A stretch of DNA of 64,000 nt from Arthrobacter sp. EPSL27 (GTDB taxonomy: Bacteria > Actinomycetota > Actinomycetes > Actinomycetales > Micrococcaceae), in contig NZ_LNUT01000006.1 in NCBI RefSeq assembly GCF_001512305.1, positions 1-64,000 on the forward strand, written 5' to 3'. Position 1 is the first letter of the stretch. Every line of letters begins with the position of its first letter. The notes below the pieces were generated by a model. It searched no databases and was not told where the DNA came from. It saw only the letters and a list, made by a program, of their open reading frames with translations. A program made the position numbers and the translations under genes. Of this stretch, positions 31,550-40,102 are shown in pieces.

Positions 31550-33112
31550 CTAGGCACCGCCGTTCTTCTCGTGTGCCTGGTCTTTTTGAACGTTCGGCTG
31601 GATGAAATCTTCGGCAAAGGCCGTCAACAGCACGTCGTTGAGGATGCGATGCCTGTCCTCCCGTACGACGTTCCACCGTTGTTCAACTTTGAAGTCGCTT
31701 TCGAGGAGGAAGTAAAGGAAGGCCTTGAGCAATTGGCCGTCTCGGTTGCTCAAGCGGCCTCCTGATCCATAGATCCTTCGGACGAGCTCTACGTTGACGT
31801 CGATTCGTCGTGCTGTCCGATCAGCCCGAAACAGTTCTGTGGATGGGAGGGTAACGAAGCGCAGATCGATGGGATCGAAGTCAGCAAAATCCTGGAGGTC
31901 AGTGAGGCGGGAAAGGACTGCGGGGTTCAACCCAACGGCCGGCTCAACCAGCCGTATCTCTTGACGCTTGGTCTTTTTGGACTCCTTGTGGGCTCTCTGA
32001 AGGTCAGTAAAGTATGAATCCAGATTGGATGATGAAGGACCCGGTGTATGGGCCCGCGCCATTGCGCGGGTGAAGTCCTCGGAGTATACGGGCGTAACCT
32101 TCTCCGCGTTGAGTGCTATGTAGTGCTCGTTTGCCGCATCAAGGTCGATTTTGATTCGGCCGAGTCCCAACTCTTTCTTGGGGAGACGGAGACCTGCCCA
32201 GTTTTTCCCGCCCGACAGAAGCCTGCCCCGTCGATACAAGTAGATTCCCTGCCTCGCTTCTCCCGGTTCCCCGTATAAATCGAAAGCTGCCGAGTTCAGA
32301 CGAGGAGGAAATAGGTGCGCCTCGATCGTGCATGATGCTCCGTCTGGAAGGTCGACGACAAAGTTCCGCGGGTAGCCGTCCTGCTGCAAGGAGCCCTCGA
32401 AGGGGTCGATGGGATCAACTTGGAGGGGAGGGAGGGCTCTGCTTCGCTCAACGTCGAATGTGTCTATGTCCATTTTCACGGTGCCCAGGCGCAGTTGCCG
32501 ATGAAAGGTAATACCCAAGTGCTCGCGAATAGAGCGAAGCTTGGCTGATCTCCATTCGGTGAGTTCCCCTTGGTTGGACGTGTGTATTACGTCCTTCAGG
32601 CCTCGCCACTCCACCAAGGTGCCACTTGGTAGTTCCATGCCAGCAACGCCGTCAAGTCGCTCATTTGCGGCTCCTGGCTCCATTACTCCGACGCTGAAGT
32701 CCTGACTTACTGTTTGATCCATCCGGCGTCCGACTGCAGGTCCCCATTTTTGGCGAGAATAGATCTCGAAGGAGGTGGCCTGAGATAGAGAGGCCGCCTT
32801 AAGGCCGAGCCCAAAATGCCCAAGATCTTCAGCCCCATACTCACGCCGCGCTCCGAAGGTCATCGCCTGTTTTAGCCCCTCAGCAGTCATGCCTCGCCCG
32901 TTATCAATGATTTGGAGCCCAAGTATGGTGGTGCTGCGCTGCACCAAACGGATCCGGATGTGGCTGGCCGTGGCATCAATGGAGTTATCAACGAGGTCTG
33001 CCAAGGCACTCGTGAGGTTGTGGTGCACTCCGATAGCCGCAATGGTTGAGGGGTCCGGCAAAACGGTTTCAGTAGACCATTGTCGTTCGTCGAGTTCGTA
33101 TGTGGGTTGCAT
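31550..33112 (-). CDS. MutL/MORC-like GHKL ATPase
   Basis: A 520-residue ATP-binding protein. GHKL motifs: motif I ALADLVDNSIDA (residues 36-47; Asn43 binds magnesium), motif II DNGRGM (70-75), motif III GHFGLGLKAAS (98-108). In MutL and Hsp90 the general base of motif I is Glu; here it is Asp39. A second fold typical of MutL-like ATPases follows (TVKMDIDTFDVERS and FVVDLPDGASCTIEAHLFPP). The C-terminal ~200 residues are charged and helical. Bacterial members of this group, relatives of eukaryotic MORC proteins, sit in restriction-modification clusters with Z1, nuclease and methylase genes, exactly as here. It is two bases downstream of the sacsin-like gene. Confidence 0.88.
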   Translation of the reverse strand: MQPTYELDERQWSTETVLPDPSTIAAIGVHHNLTSALADLVDNSIDATASHIRIRLVQRSTTILGLQIIDNGRGMTAEGLKQAMTFGARREYGAEDLGHFGLGLKAASLSQATSFEIYSRQKWGPAVGRRMDQTVSQDFSVGVMEPGAANERLDGVAGMELPSGTLVEWRGLKDVIHTSNQGELTEWRSAKLRSIREHLGITFHRQLRLGTVKMDIDTFDVERSRALPPLQVDPIDPFEGSLQQDGYPRNFVVDLPDGASCTIEAHLFPPRLNSAAFDLYGEPGEARQGIYLYRRGRLLSGGKNWAGLRLPKKELGLGRIKIDLDAANEHYIALNAEKVTPVYSEDFTRAMARAHTPGPSSSNLDSYFTDLQRAHKESKKTKRQEIRLVEPAVGLNPAVLSRLTDLQDFADFDPIDLRFVTLPSTELFRADRTARRIDVNVELVRRIYGSGGRLSNRDGQLLKAFLYFLLESDFKVEQRWNVVREDRHRILNDVLLTAFAEDFIQPNVQKDQAHEKNGGA

Positions 33113-33114
33113 TT

Positions 33115-36100
33115 TTAGTCCTCAAACCTAGCTTGACCACCGAGCTTCGACACATTTTCTGTGACCTTGCTGACTGCCTCATTTGTGATGCCTTGGGAGA
33201 CATCGACCTCGAAGTTGAGCCGGAGGTCGAAAACATTCGCATCAGGGGTGTCCAGGTAACGAAGAACCGCTCGTTCGATTAGCGTCATCTGTTCGCTGAG
33301 GTTCCTGGTTGCGTCAATCGGGATGAATCCGCTGGCATGTGTCTTGAGGTGTTCAGGCTCCGGGGCCGGCTCGGGATCAGCTCCCGGAAGCGTGCGTTCT
33401 ACCTTGGCCAGCCGCCTTATCTCTGCTTCGACATCGGCGGAGCGACGGGAGCTGCCAGCATCCTGGAGAAGGGCGGTGAGTAGCCTTCTGCTAGACAAGG
33501 AGGAGGCGTAGTAGAAGTTCGAGCCGTCACGGAACGTCTCGTGATGTTCCACATCTTGCTCTTCGTTATAGCTGTTTGAACGGACAGTGCTTAGGGACAG
33601 ACACGGGATGCACTTGGTGCTGCGCCTAATTTTCGACTCGATCTGGTGAAGGAAGGGATACAGGGAGTTGATTGTCTCAGTGTCCGATTCTTCATCTTTC
33701 ACATGTTCGAAGGCGCTAAAAAACTCCACTTTGACTTTCTGGAGTTTCCATTGCTCGGAGAGGGGTTCGGTCAGTTCCGGGTTCCCGGTATAAAGTGCCG
33801 CGACTTTGGCGGACTGTAAAAGGAACTGATAGGTGTCGTCATCTTCGGCAACAGCTATGAACTCTGCAGGGTATCGCGTAGTGGTGCCGTCTGTCTGCTG
33901 GACTAATAGTTCCGTGGGTCGACGAACGCCAAGTTTTGCCAGGAGTCCGTACAGTTCATGAACGCGCCCGCATGGAAGTTTATGCTCGGCCAACGGCAGC
34001 GCGTAACCCCAGTTGACCTTGTCCACGGAGTCTGGAAGCTCTAACTTTTCGGCGTGGGATGGCCCGGGGTAGGGAAGGAACCCCACCGGAATCCCCTCAA
34101 CGGCACCAGCACAGTACTTCACGTCCACCAAGTCGAGCCGGGTTTGCAGGACACCATAGTTCCGCACCCACCACATATCCGGCCCATCAATGATTTGCGC
34201 GCTCTTGTAGGTGCTGCTGAACTCAACTTTTGTCTTGTATTGAGTGTCAGAGAGGATCCTCTGAGTGACTTTTTCCCGAGTGCGCATGGATGCCTTGCAC
34301 AGGAGGTGAAGGTCCGAGGTGGCCAGTACCGGGCTGAAGCGAAGGGATGCTTCCGACACTGGAACAGGTGAAGTTCTTGATTCAGCAGAAATTCTTGCAG
34401 CTTCCGAGGACTTCCACAGGTCATAGGATGGCCCACTTTTCACTGTGGCGGGCTCCGCTAACGTGCTCTTGACTTCTAGGCTTTTCAGGAGGTTGAGGTC
34501 TTGGCGATGAAAGAGCTCGTCAACGAGAAGGTGTTCGTCGCCGATGCTGTTAGCGGGGATGAGACCATTGGGCAGCCAGACTTCGGCGGTCGGACGCCAC
34601 CGGCCGTCCTTTGACCTAACGCGGAGCTTGCCGATATCAAGGCGGTCTCCAATAATGGCAAGCATTTCCGGAACTGGCAGGGCACGAGAAAGCCGCCAAA
34701 GAGATTCGGCTGCACTTTCGTCGTCGTAGTCCTTTGCGACTTGGCGGGCGATGCGGTCAACTTTTCCTCTGTCATCAAGGGCCTGGAAGTCCAGCGCCTT
34801 GAGAAGGGTGCTGACGTCACCGTGATGCAGCAACTCGTAAGAGACGAGGTTATCTCCCTCGTCCTCTTCGTCTATTGGGAGGAACACTTTTGAAGTGATC
34901 GGCGGCCGGGCACTGCCATCCTGCATGAGCACGATGCGACTCCGGCGCATGGCGGCCCGATGGTCCGGGTAACGCTTGTCGATCTCGACCGCCATCCGAA
35001 GAGCATTTTCGAAATCGTCCAGACGGCGGCCGTGAGTGATCTCTTCAAGCCACAGTTCAACCGGGGCTCTTCCCTTGTTCGCAAGACCCAGGAGACGTCG
35101 CACCATAAGTCGCCGCTCCTTCGTCGTGGAAGCTGAACGATGCAACCACGGCCGATCAAGCCCAACCCAGCTATCCCACATCTCCTCAAGGCGAGTGGCT
35201 TCATCCATATCTGGCGGGAATAAGAGATCCGAAATGAGCTGAAGCTCCCCGGCCCTGTCGGGCAGGCATCGGACCGCCGATAGCGCGGTGAAGATGGGTT
35301 CATTGATGACAGAGTCGGCCCACGAAGGGGCTTCCCGCCCACGTGCGGGCAATAAGTCCAGGAAACCGGCAGGGTCAGCGTCGTCGCGGAAAGACGTCAA
35401 CGCTCCAGCAACCATCATCGGGACGGCTTTCTGCAGAATTTCCTTGTTATACAGCGTGTGAAGCATGCTGTGGCGGTCTTCGTTCATCTTGAAGGCCGCG
35501 TTCACAATTCCTCTTAGGGAGGTCGTGTGACTTGTTGGGAAGTAGTTCCAGAATGAACCACGTTGACGGCGGGGGTTGCCCTTGATGGGTACTGCCCAGG
35601 TGACGTCCACTGTTTCCCGGGCGGCTATCGATCCTGCCTCGACGGCCGCTGAGGGGCTGACGTGGTGCTTGTAGCGGAAGATCCGCCATTCCTCCTGCAC
35701 GTCATCGTTTTCGAGGAAAACGTCGGAGCCATCGCGGTGTGCACACCAGGCAGTAAGAGATCCTTCTATTCTGTTGTCGAACTCAAGGAGGCCTACGTTT
35801 TGGGAAAATAGCAAAAACTCGTGAGGAAACTTCCGCATCTCCTCGCTTAACCACGCTGCTTGCTGAACCAAGGGGAGCTTCACGACCGTAGTGGCCCAGG
35901 ACATGAGTTCGCCAAGAACGGGATCCGCGCTGGCAGCAGCGACAGGATTAACCGGTGTGGCGATTCGCATGACTGGATACGAATCCAACCCCGGCCGCAA
36001 CGGTTCAAGGAGTTCGGTGCTGTGCTGGCGGTCCCACCTGACAGAACCGGTCTTACTGAAAATCTGCGGGGCGTCCGAAATCTGAATGACGGACTTGAAT

Positions 36101-36453
36101 CCAAGGCCGAACCGCCCGATCTGGTCATCCCTCTTCTCGGAGGAATGCGAGAGCATCAGGGTGCGGTATCCCGCCTCCGTAAACGGTGATCCCTGGTTGG
36201 CGCAGTACAACGTTCCGTCAGTCAGCACGATACGTATTCGTCCGTTTGGAAGATCGACGGCATCTGCCGCGTTCTGAATCAGCTCATTCAGCTGCTTGCG
36301 ACCATATCCGCTCTGGGTGATGGCTTGTTCAATATTGCTGTGCTCACGAATCAAGTCTGGGCGTGCTTTATACGCGTTCAACGCTTGAAGTGTCTCGTCT
36401 GCCACGAAGCGACTCAGATCACTGTCCGTGTCCGCCCAATAGTCGTATGGCAA
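33115..36453 (-). CDS. Large sacsin/Hsp90-like ATP-binding protein
   Basis: A 1112-residue protein with a sacsin-type GHKL domain at the N-terminus: RKQLNELIQNAADAV (Glu57, Asn61), a relaxed second motif CANQGSPFTEAGY and GRFGLGFKSVIQISD (113-127). The other ~900 residues have no domain I can name; a helical region near 700-760 and an acidic stretch near 960-985 are visible. Similar proteins are annotated as 'sacsin N-terminal ATP-binding-like' and tend to lie in defence islands. It is transcribed behind the methyltransferase (gap 110 bases) and directly ahead of the MutL-like ATPase (gap 2). A chaperone-like, switch-like or sensor role is an inference. Confidence 0.8.
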   Translation of the reverse strand: MPYDYWADTDSDLSRFVADETLQALNAYKARPDLIREHSNIEQAITQSGYGRKQLNELIQNAADAVDLPNGRIRIVLTDGTLYCANQGSPFTEAGYRTLMLSHSSEKRDDQIGRFGLGFKSVIQISDAPQIFSKTGSVRWDRQHSTELLEPLRPGLDSYPVMRIATPVNPVAAASADPVLGELMSWATTVVKLPLVQQAAWLSEEMRKFPHEFLLFSQNVGLLEFDNRIEGSLTAWCAHRDGSDVFLENDDVQEEWRIFRYKHHVSPSAAVEAGSIAARETVDVTWAVPIKGNPRRQRGSFWNYFPTSHTTSLRGIVNAAFKMNEDRHSMLHTLYNKEILQKAVPMMVAGALTSFRDDADPAGFLDLLPARGREAPSWADSVINEPIFTALSAVRCLPDRAGELQLISDLLFPPDMDEATRLEEMWDSWVGLDRPWLHRSASTTKERRLMVRRLLGLANKGRAPVELWLEEITHGRRLDDFENALRMAVEIDKRYPDHRAAMRRSRIVLMQDGSARPPITSKVFLPIDEEDEGDNLVSYELLHHGDVSTLLKALDFQALDDRGKVDRIARQVAKDYDDESAAESLWRLSRALPVPEMLAIIGDRLDIGKLRVRSKDGRWRPTAEVWLPNGLIPANSIGDEHLLVDELFHRQDLNLLKSLEVKSTLAEPATVKSGPSYDLWKSSEAARISAESRTSPVPVSEASLRFSPVLATSDLHLLCKASMRTREKVTQRILSDTQYKTKVEFSSTYKSAQIIDGPDMWWVRNYGVLQTRLDLVDVKYCAGAVEGIPVGFLPYPGPSHAEKLELPDSVDKVNWGYALPLAEHKLPCGRVHELYGLLAKLGVRRPTELLVQQTDGTTTRYPAEFIAVAEDDDTYQFLLQSAKVAALYTGNPELTEPLSEQWKLQKVKVEFFSAFEHVKDEESDTETINSLYPFLHQIESKIRRSTKCIPCLSLSTVRSNSYNEEQDVEHHETFRDGSNFYYASSLSSRRLLTALLQDAGSSRRSADVEAEIRRLAKVERTLPGADPEPAPEPEHLKTHASGFIPIDATRNLSEQMTLIERAVLRYLDTPDANVFDLRLNFEVDVSQGITNEAVSKVTENVSKLGGQARFED

Positions 36454-36563
36454 GATGCTCCCCCACAGGATCGGTGTATGTCAGAAAACCACGTTGTTGT
36501 AAGACAGTTCTATCAGGCTGGAGGGCCTAGCCAAGCCGGTAACACCAAGCCTGGCTGTTGAGC

Positions 36564-37667
36564 TTATACGGGCAGCTTGCCGGAAACGACGACCTCGGCA
36601 TGAAATTGGGCGGCAATCAGGTTCGCTAGGTGACTTGCAAGCTGCACCGGCACTGCGTTACCGATCTGGCGAGCTATGGAAGTCTTCGATCCTGCCCACT
36701 TGTAGTCATCTGGAAAGCCCTGGAGCCTTGCTGCCTCGTAGTGCGTAATTGCGCGGTGCACGCTCGGGTTTGGGTGAAGATACCTGCCCTTCTCGGGCTT
36801 GAAGAATTCTGTTCGAATGGTCACTGAAGGACGGTCATTGCGAAGTCGTCCCATCACATCACCTGAACCGCTCGTATGATTCTTCCAACAGTTAGCTAGC
36901 AAGTCCGTGGGGATGTTGAACCTGTTCCCACCAACGGGAATTTGTCTAAACCTGTCGAGTGAAAGCTGCGTATAGTTCCTAGTGACGTGCAGCTCCTGAG
37001 TACTATACGGTCCCGGAATTCGCTGCCCATTGTACTCGAAGGAGACCTTCGGGAAGGTAGTCTCGACCACGTGGGCCTCAATAGTGGCAAAAGCTTCTCC
37101 GACGGTTCGATGGCAGCCGATGTAGGCGCCTTCGGGTTCGGGCACCTCTGGAAGCTCCCTCAAACGACCAATCACGATACTCCGTACACGCGACTGATAG
37201 GCCCCAAAGTCTGCGGCGTTTAGCAGGTACGGCTGAAGAACATAGTCCTCCAGAGGTTTCCCCGGTCGAGTCCAGCGTTCAAATTCTTCATACTGATCGG
37301 ACTTCAGGAATTGTCGGACATTCTCGACAACAAAGTACTTTGGCTGCGCCGCTAATATGGTTTCCGCATATTTCCGCCAAAGAAAATTTCGCTCATCCAA
37401 TACGTCTTGCTTGCCCAAGGCCGAAAACCCTTGGCAAGGAGGTCCGCCGATGATCACATCAGCTTCAGGCACCAGCCCTTCCTCAAGCCAATCCTCGATT
37501 TTGCCCGCGTACACGCGCTCAGCCTGGTGATTCAGTGCATAGGTGGCAGCGGCATGCTGGTCGTGTTCAACTGCGACAACGGTCTTAAACTTGCCGGTGG
37601 ACTCGAACCCTTCCGTCATCCCGCCTGCGCCCGCAAAAAGATCAATGAGTCGTAGTGGTTTGGCCAT
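36564..37667 (-). CDS. DNA (cytosine-5-)-methyltransferase
   Basis: A 367-residue C5 methylase with all main motifs in order: I FAGAGGM (11-17), IV GGPPCQGFS with catalytic Cys78 (74-82), VI ENVRQF (115-120), VIII QSRVRSIVIG, IX/X RLQGFPDDYKW and QIGNAVPVQLA. The target-recognition region lies between about 250 and 310 and its site cannot be read. The start at 37667 (MAKPLRLIDLF) is chosen because the 57 residues upstream are not family-like. As first gene of the minus-strand defence operon, it should protect host DNA from the linked nuclease. The 110-base gap to the next gene could carry a second promoter. Confidence 0.93.
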   Translation of the reverse strand: MAKPLRLIDLFAGAGGMTEGFESTGKFKTVVAVEHDQHAAATYALNHQAERVYAGKIEDWLEEGLVPEADVIIGGPPCQGFSALGKQDVLDERNFLWRKYAETILAAQPKYFVVENVRQFLKSDQYEEFERWTRPGKPLEDYVLQPYLLNAADFGAYQSRVRSIVIGRLRELPEVPEPEGAYIGCHRTVGEAFATIEAHVVETTFPKVSFEYNGQRIPGPYSTQELHVTRNYTQLSLDRFRQIPVGGNRFNIPTDLLANCWKNHTSGSGDVMGRLRNDRPSVTIRTEFFKPEKGRYLHPNPSVHRAITHYEAARLQGFPDDYKWAGSKTSIARQIGNAVPVQLASHLANLIAAQFHAEVVVSGKLPV

Positions 37668-38051
37668 GCCTAGGATTCTAGCCGGCCCCAGGCAGTAACC
37701 CGTAATAGGCCGAGGATTCGCAGGGCGAGTCGCAAATGTTTGAGCACCTGAGTCTCCAATGCCGCCAGCTTGGCCCAGCGTCGCAAGCCGCGGTGGGTTC
37801 GGCCAACGGTCCCCGTTCCGACTTCTCGGCCCTTCCATCGGCTGCCAACTCAGTAGCTGCCCGTCATGAAGGCACTACTCCGCGAGTGTCAGGAAAAGGG
37901 CAGCCCGCAACGGCCAGGATCCCCACGACTCGCGGCGTCAAAAGCCCTTTCGAAGGCTCCAAGACAAACACGTTGCCGGACGCTGCAGGGACACCACCTT
38001 CGGGCGCCAACGGTCTCTATCGAAACTTCAGAAAGCACTGCTGCCGCCGTC
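37668..38051. other. Upstream region of the defence operon, no supported gene
   Basis: About 380 bases between the methyltransferase start and the lacI remnant. Open frames exist but have no start signal, family text or codon bias. The promoter of the minus-strand operon must lie at its left side; I cannot pick a clear -10/-35 pair. Confidence 0.35.
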
Positions 38052-38400
38052 GGCAGCTTCTTCTACGAAAGCGGCGCCGCAGGCGTCGACGAGCTGCTGC
38101 AGCAAGATCCGGGCCTGACCGCGATGTTCGCGGTCAGCGATGAGGTGGGTGCCGCCGTCGTCAACGAACTGCAGCGCCGCGGCCTGCGGGTGCCGGAGGA
38201 AGTCTCCGTCCCCGGCTTCGACAACACTTCCACCCTCCCACCACGTGAACCCGCCGCCGATCACCATGGCGCAGCCGCTGGAGGAGGTGGGGCGGATGGC
38301 CGTGAAAAGCTGATCCCTCCCGCGACCTCGGGCCCAAGATCATGCCGCACACACTGGTCGAGCGCGTCTCCGCCGCGCCGCCCCGTCCGACACCGGCGAC
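38052..38400 (+). pseudogene. Decayed C-terminal fragment of a LacI-family regulator
   Basis: The segment is closely similar in DNA and protein to the last third of the intact regulator at 46505-47497: FFYESGA.GVDELLQQDPGL, then FAVSDEVGAAVVNELQRRGL and VPEEVSVPGFDNTST. An extra base near 38234 shifts the frame (CCCTCCCACC in place of CCTCCCGGC), and further on bases are missing around 38311 (GTGAAAAGCTGATCCC), giving a stop. The HTH and first lobe are absent. It marks the right border of the restriction-like island and must have arisen by duplication or by replacement of a once complete gene. Confidence 0.85.
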
Positions 38401-38563
38401 CTCCCGGCACCTGACACCACGCTGCTCATCACGTGATGTTCCATCACATGGCCCTCGCCCTCGGCCGGCGCTCAAGCCCTTGCAGCGGCGCCTAGCCATC
38501 GACGCAAGCGTCACCCAGCCGGTTTGATGCTCAACAAGGCCAACCCGGCACCCCAAGACCGAA

Positions 38564-38592
38564 GGGCGCACCCGGTCAGACCGGACGCGCCC
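38564..38592 (-). terminator. Hairpin downstream of the amino-acid permease
   Basis: GGGCGC-N2-CCGGTC pairs with GACCGG-N2-GCGCCC, two mismatched positions inside the stem. It lies 43 bases past the permease stop on the minus strand. There is no T-tract, so termination is likely but not certain. Confidence 0.45.
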
Positions 38593-38634
38593 TCAGCTTG
38601 CGCCGAACCCGCGAGGCGGGTCGGCGTCCCCTAG

Positions 38635-40047
38635 TTAGTCGATCAGCGCAGGCTCCTTGGCAGGTTCGGAGGAGCCCACAACCGGCGCAGCCTTACGCTT
38701 CCGCTGGTTCAGCCAGCACCCCACCGCCAGCAGCGCCACCAGCGTGAACGTGCTCAGCAGCTGGGGACGGGAATCCTCGCCGATAAAGCCCACCGTGAAA
38801 ATCGCCGCGAGGATCACCAGGCCAAACACCGTGAGCGCCGGGAAGCCGGGCATCCGCAGGGGAAGCTCCGTGCCCTCGCGGTCGGCGCGGAGGCGCAAGG
38901 CGAGCTGGGCCAGGAGTGCGGAGGTCCACACCAGCAGGCAGGTGGAACCCACGATGTTGAGCAGGACAGGAAGGACCATTTCCGGGAAGGCCAGTTCCAG
39001 TACCACCGTGACCACACCGAAGGCGACGCTGGCCAGGACGGCAACCACTGGAACCCGGGCCTTGGACACTGAGGCAAGCAGGCGCGGCGCTTCGCCGCGC
39101 TCCGCGAGGGAGTACGCCATCCGGGACGCGCCGTACAGGTTGGCGTTCAGTGCCGAGAGCAGCGCGGCGACGGCCACCAGGGTGATGGCGGTGGCGGCAC
39201 CGGGCATGCCGGCGGCGTCCAGCACCGCGGCGAACGGGCTCTTCAGCCCGTCCGATCCCACGGGGACCACGGCCGCGATGATGAAGATGGCACCGATGTA
39301 GAACACCAGGATCCGCCACAGCACCGTCCGGACTGCCTTCTTCACGCTGCGGGCCGGCTCAGCCGTCTCGGCAGCAGCCACGGACACAATCTCGGTGCCG
39401 CCGAACGCAAAGGCCACCACGAACAGCGCCGTGGCAATGCCGGCGAAGCCGCTGGGCGCGAAGCCCTCCCCCATGAAGTTGGACAGGCCCGGCGACTGCA
39501 CGCCCGGCAGCCAGCCGAAGAGCAGCGCGAAGCCCACCAGCAGGAACCCGACGATCGCCGCCACCTTGAGCAGAGCGAACCAGAACTCGAACTCGCCGAA
39601 GTTCTTCACGCTGGTCAGGTTCACGGCCGTCAGCACCACAATGAAAACGAAGGCCATCAGCCATACCGGCAGGGCCGGGAAGATGGTGGCCAGCAGGCCG
39701 GCGGCGCCGAGCGCCTCGGCCGCGATGACCACCACCAGCTGGATCCACCACAGCCAGCCGACAGTGGCGCCGGCCACCGGCCCGTAGGCCTTGGCGGTGT
39801 AGACGGAGAAGGCGCCGCTGTCCGGGTTGGCGGCGGCCATCTCGCCCAGCGCCCACATCACCAGGATGATCAGCGTGCCGGCCACGAGGTAGGAGATCAG
39901 CACCGCCGGGCCGGCCGCCGGCCTGCCGGCGCCGGAGCCGATGAACAGGCCCGCGCCAATCGCGCTGCCCAGGCCCATCATGGTCAGCTGCCTGGGTTTA
40001 AGGGCCGCGCCGAGCGCGCGGGCAGACGTCTTTGTCTGTTGTTCCAT
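38635..40047 (-). CDS. APC-superfamily amino acid permease
   Basis: A 470-residue membrane protein with twelve segments. It starts with the amino-acid transporter signature LKPRQLTMMGLGSAIGAGLF (substrate contact in the unwound first helix, GSAIGAGLFIGSG) and contains AFAFGGTEIVSVAAAETAEP in helix 6, as in GabP/ProY/AnsP-type carriers of the AAT family. The C-tail is short and basic. An AGAGGA box precedes the ATG at 40047; longer in-frame starts upstream lie within the aminotransferase gene antisense. It lies 55 bases behind the HisC-like gene on the same strand, so the imported amino acid is probably the aminotransferase substrate. Confidence 0.9.
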   Translation of the reverse strand: MEQQTKTSARALGAALKPRQLTMMGLGSAIGAGLFIGSGAGRPAAGPAVLISYLVAGTLIILVMWALGEMAAANPDSGAFSVYTAKAYGPVAGATVGWLWWIQLVVVIAAEALGAAGLLATIFPALPVWLMAFVFIVVLTAVNLTSVKNFGEFEFWFALLKVAAIVGFLLVGFALLFGWLPGVQSPGLSNFMGEGFAPSGFAGIATALFVVAFAFGGTEIVSVAAAETAEPARSVKKAVRTVLWRILVFYIGAIFIIAAVVPVGSDGLKSPFAAVLDAAGMPGAATAITLVAVAALLSALNANLYGASRMAYSLAERGEAPRLLASVSKARVPVVAVLASVAFGVVTVVLELAFPEMVLPVLLNIVGSTCLLVWTSALLAQLALRLRADREGTELPLRMPGFPALTVFGLVILAAIFTVGFIGEDSRPQLLSTFTLVALLAVGCWLNQRKRKAAPVVGSSEPAKEPALID

Positions 40048-40102
40048 GGGGATTCCTCTGGTTGTAGGCGGAACGGAGATAAGGGTTTGTGTCAGTAAGT
40101 AG

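Noticed and set aside
27456..37667. Assignment of the island as DISARM or BREX
   Set aside because: No DrmA/DrmB, PglZ or BrxC-type genes. The Z1, DUF4420 and MutL-like set is a different system.
26316..38400. Integrase or attachment sites for the island
   Set aside because: No recombinase gene, tRNA or long direct repeats were seen at either border.
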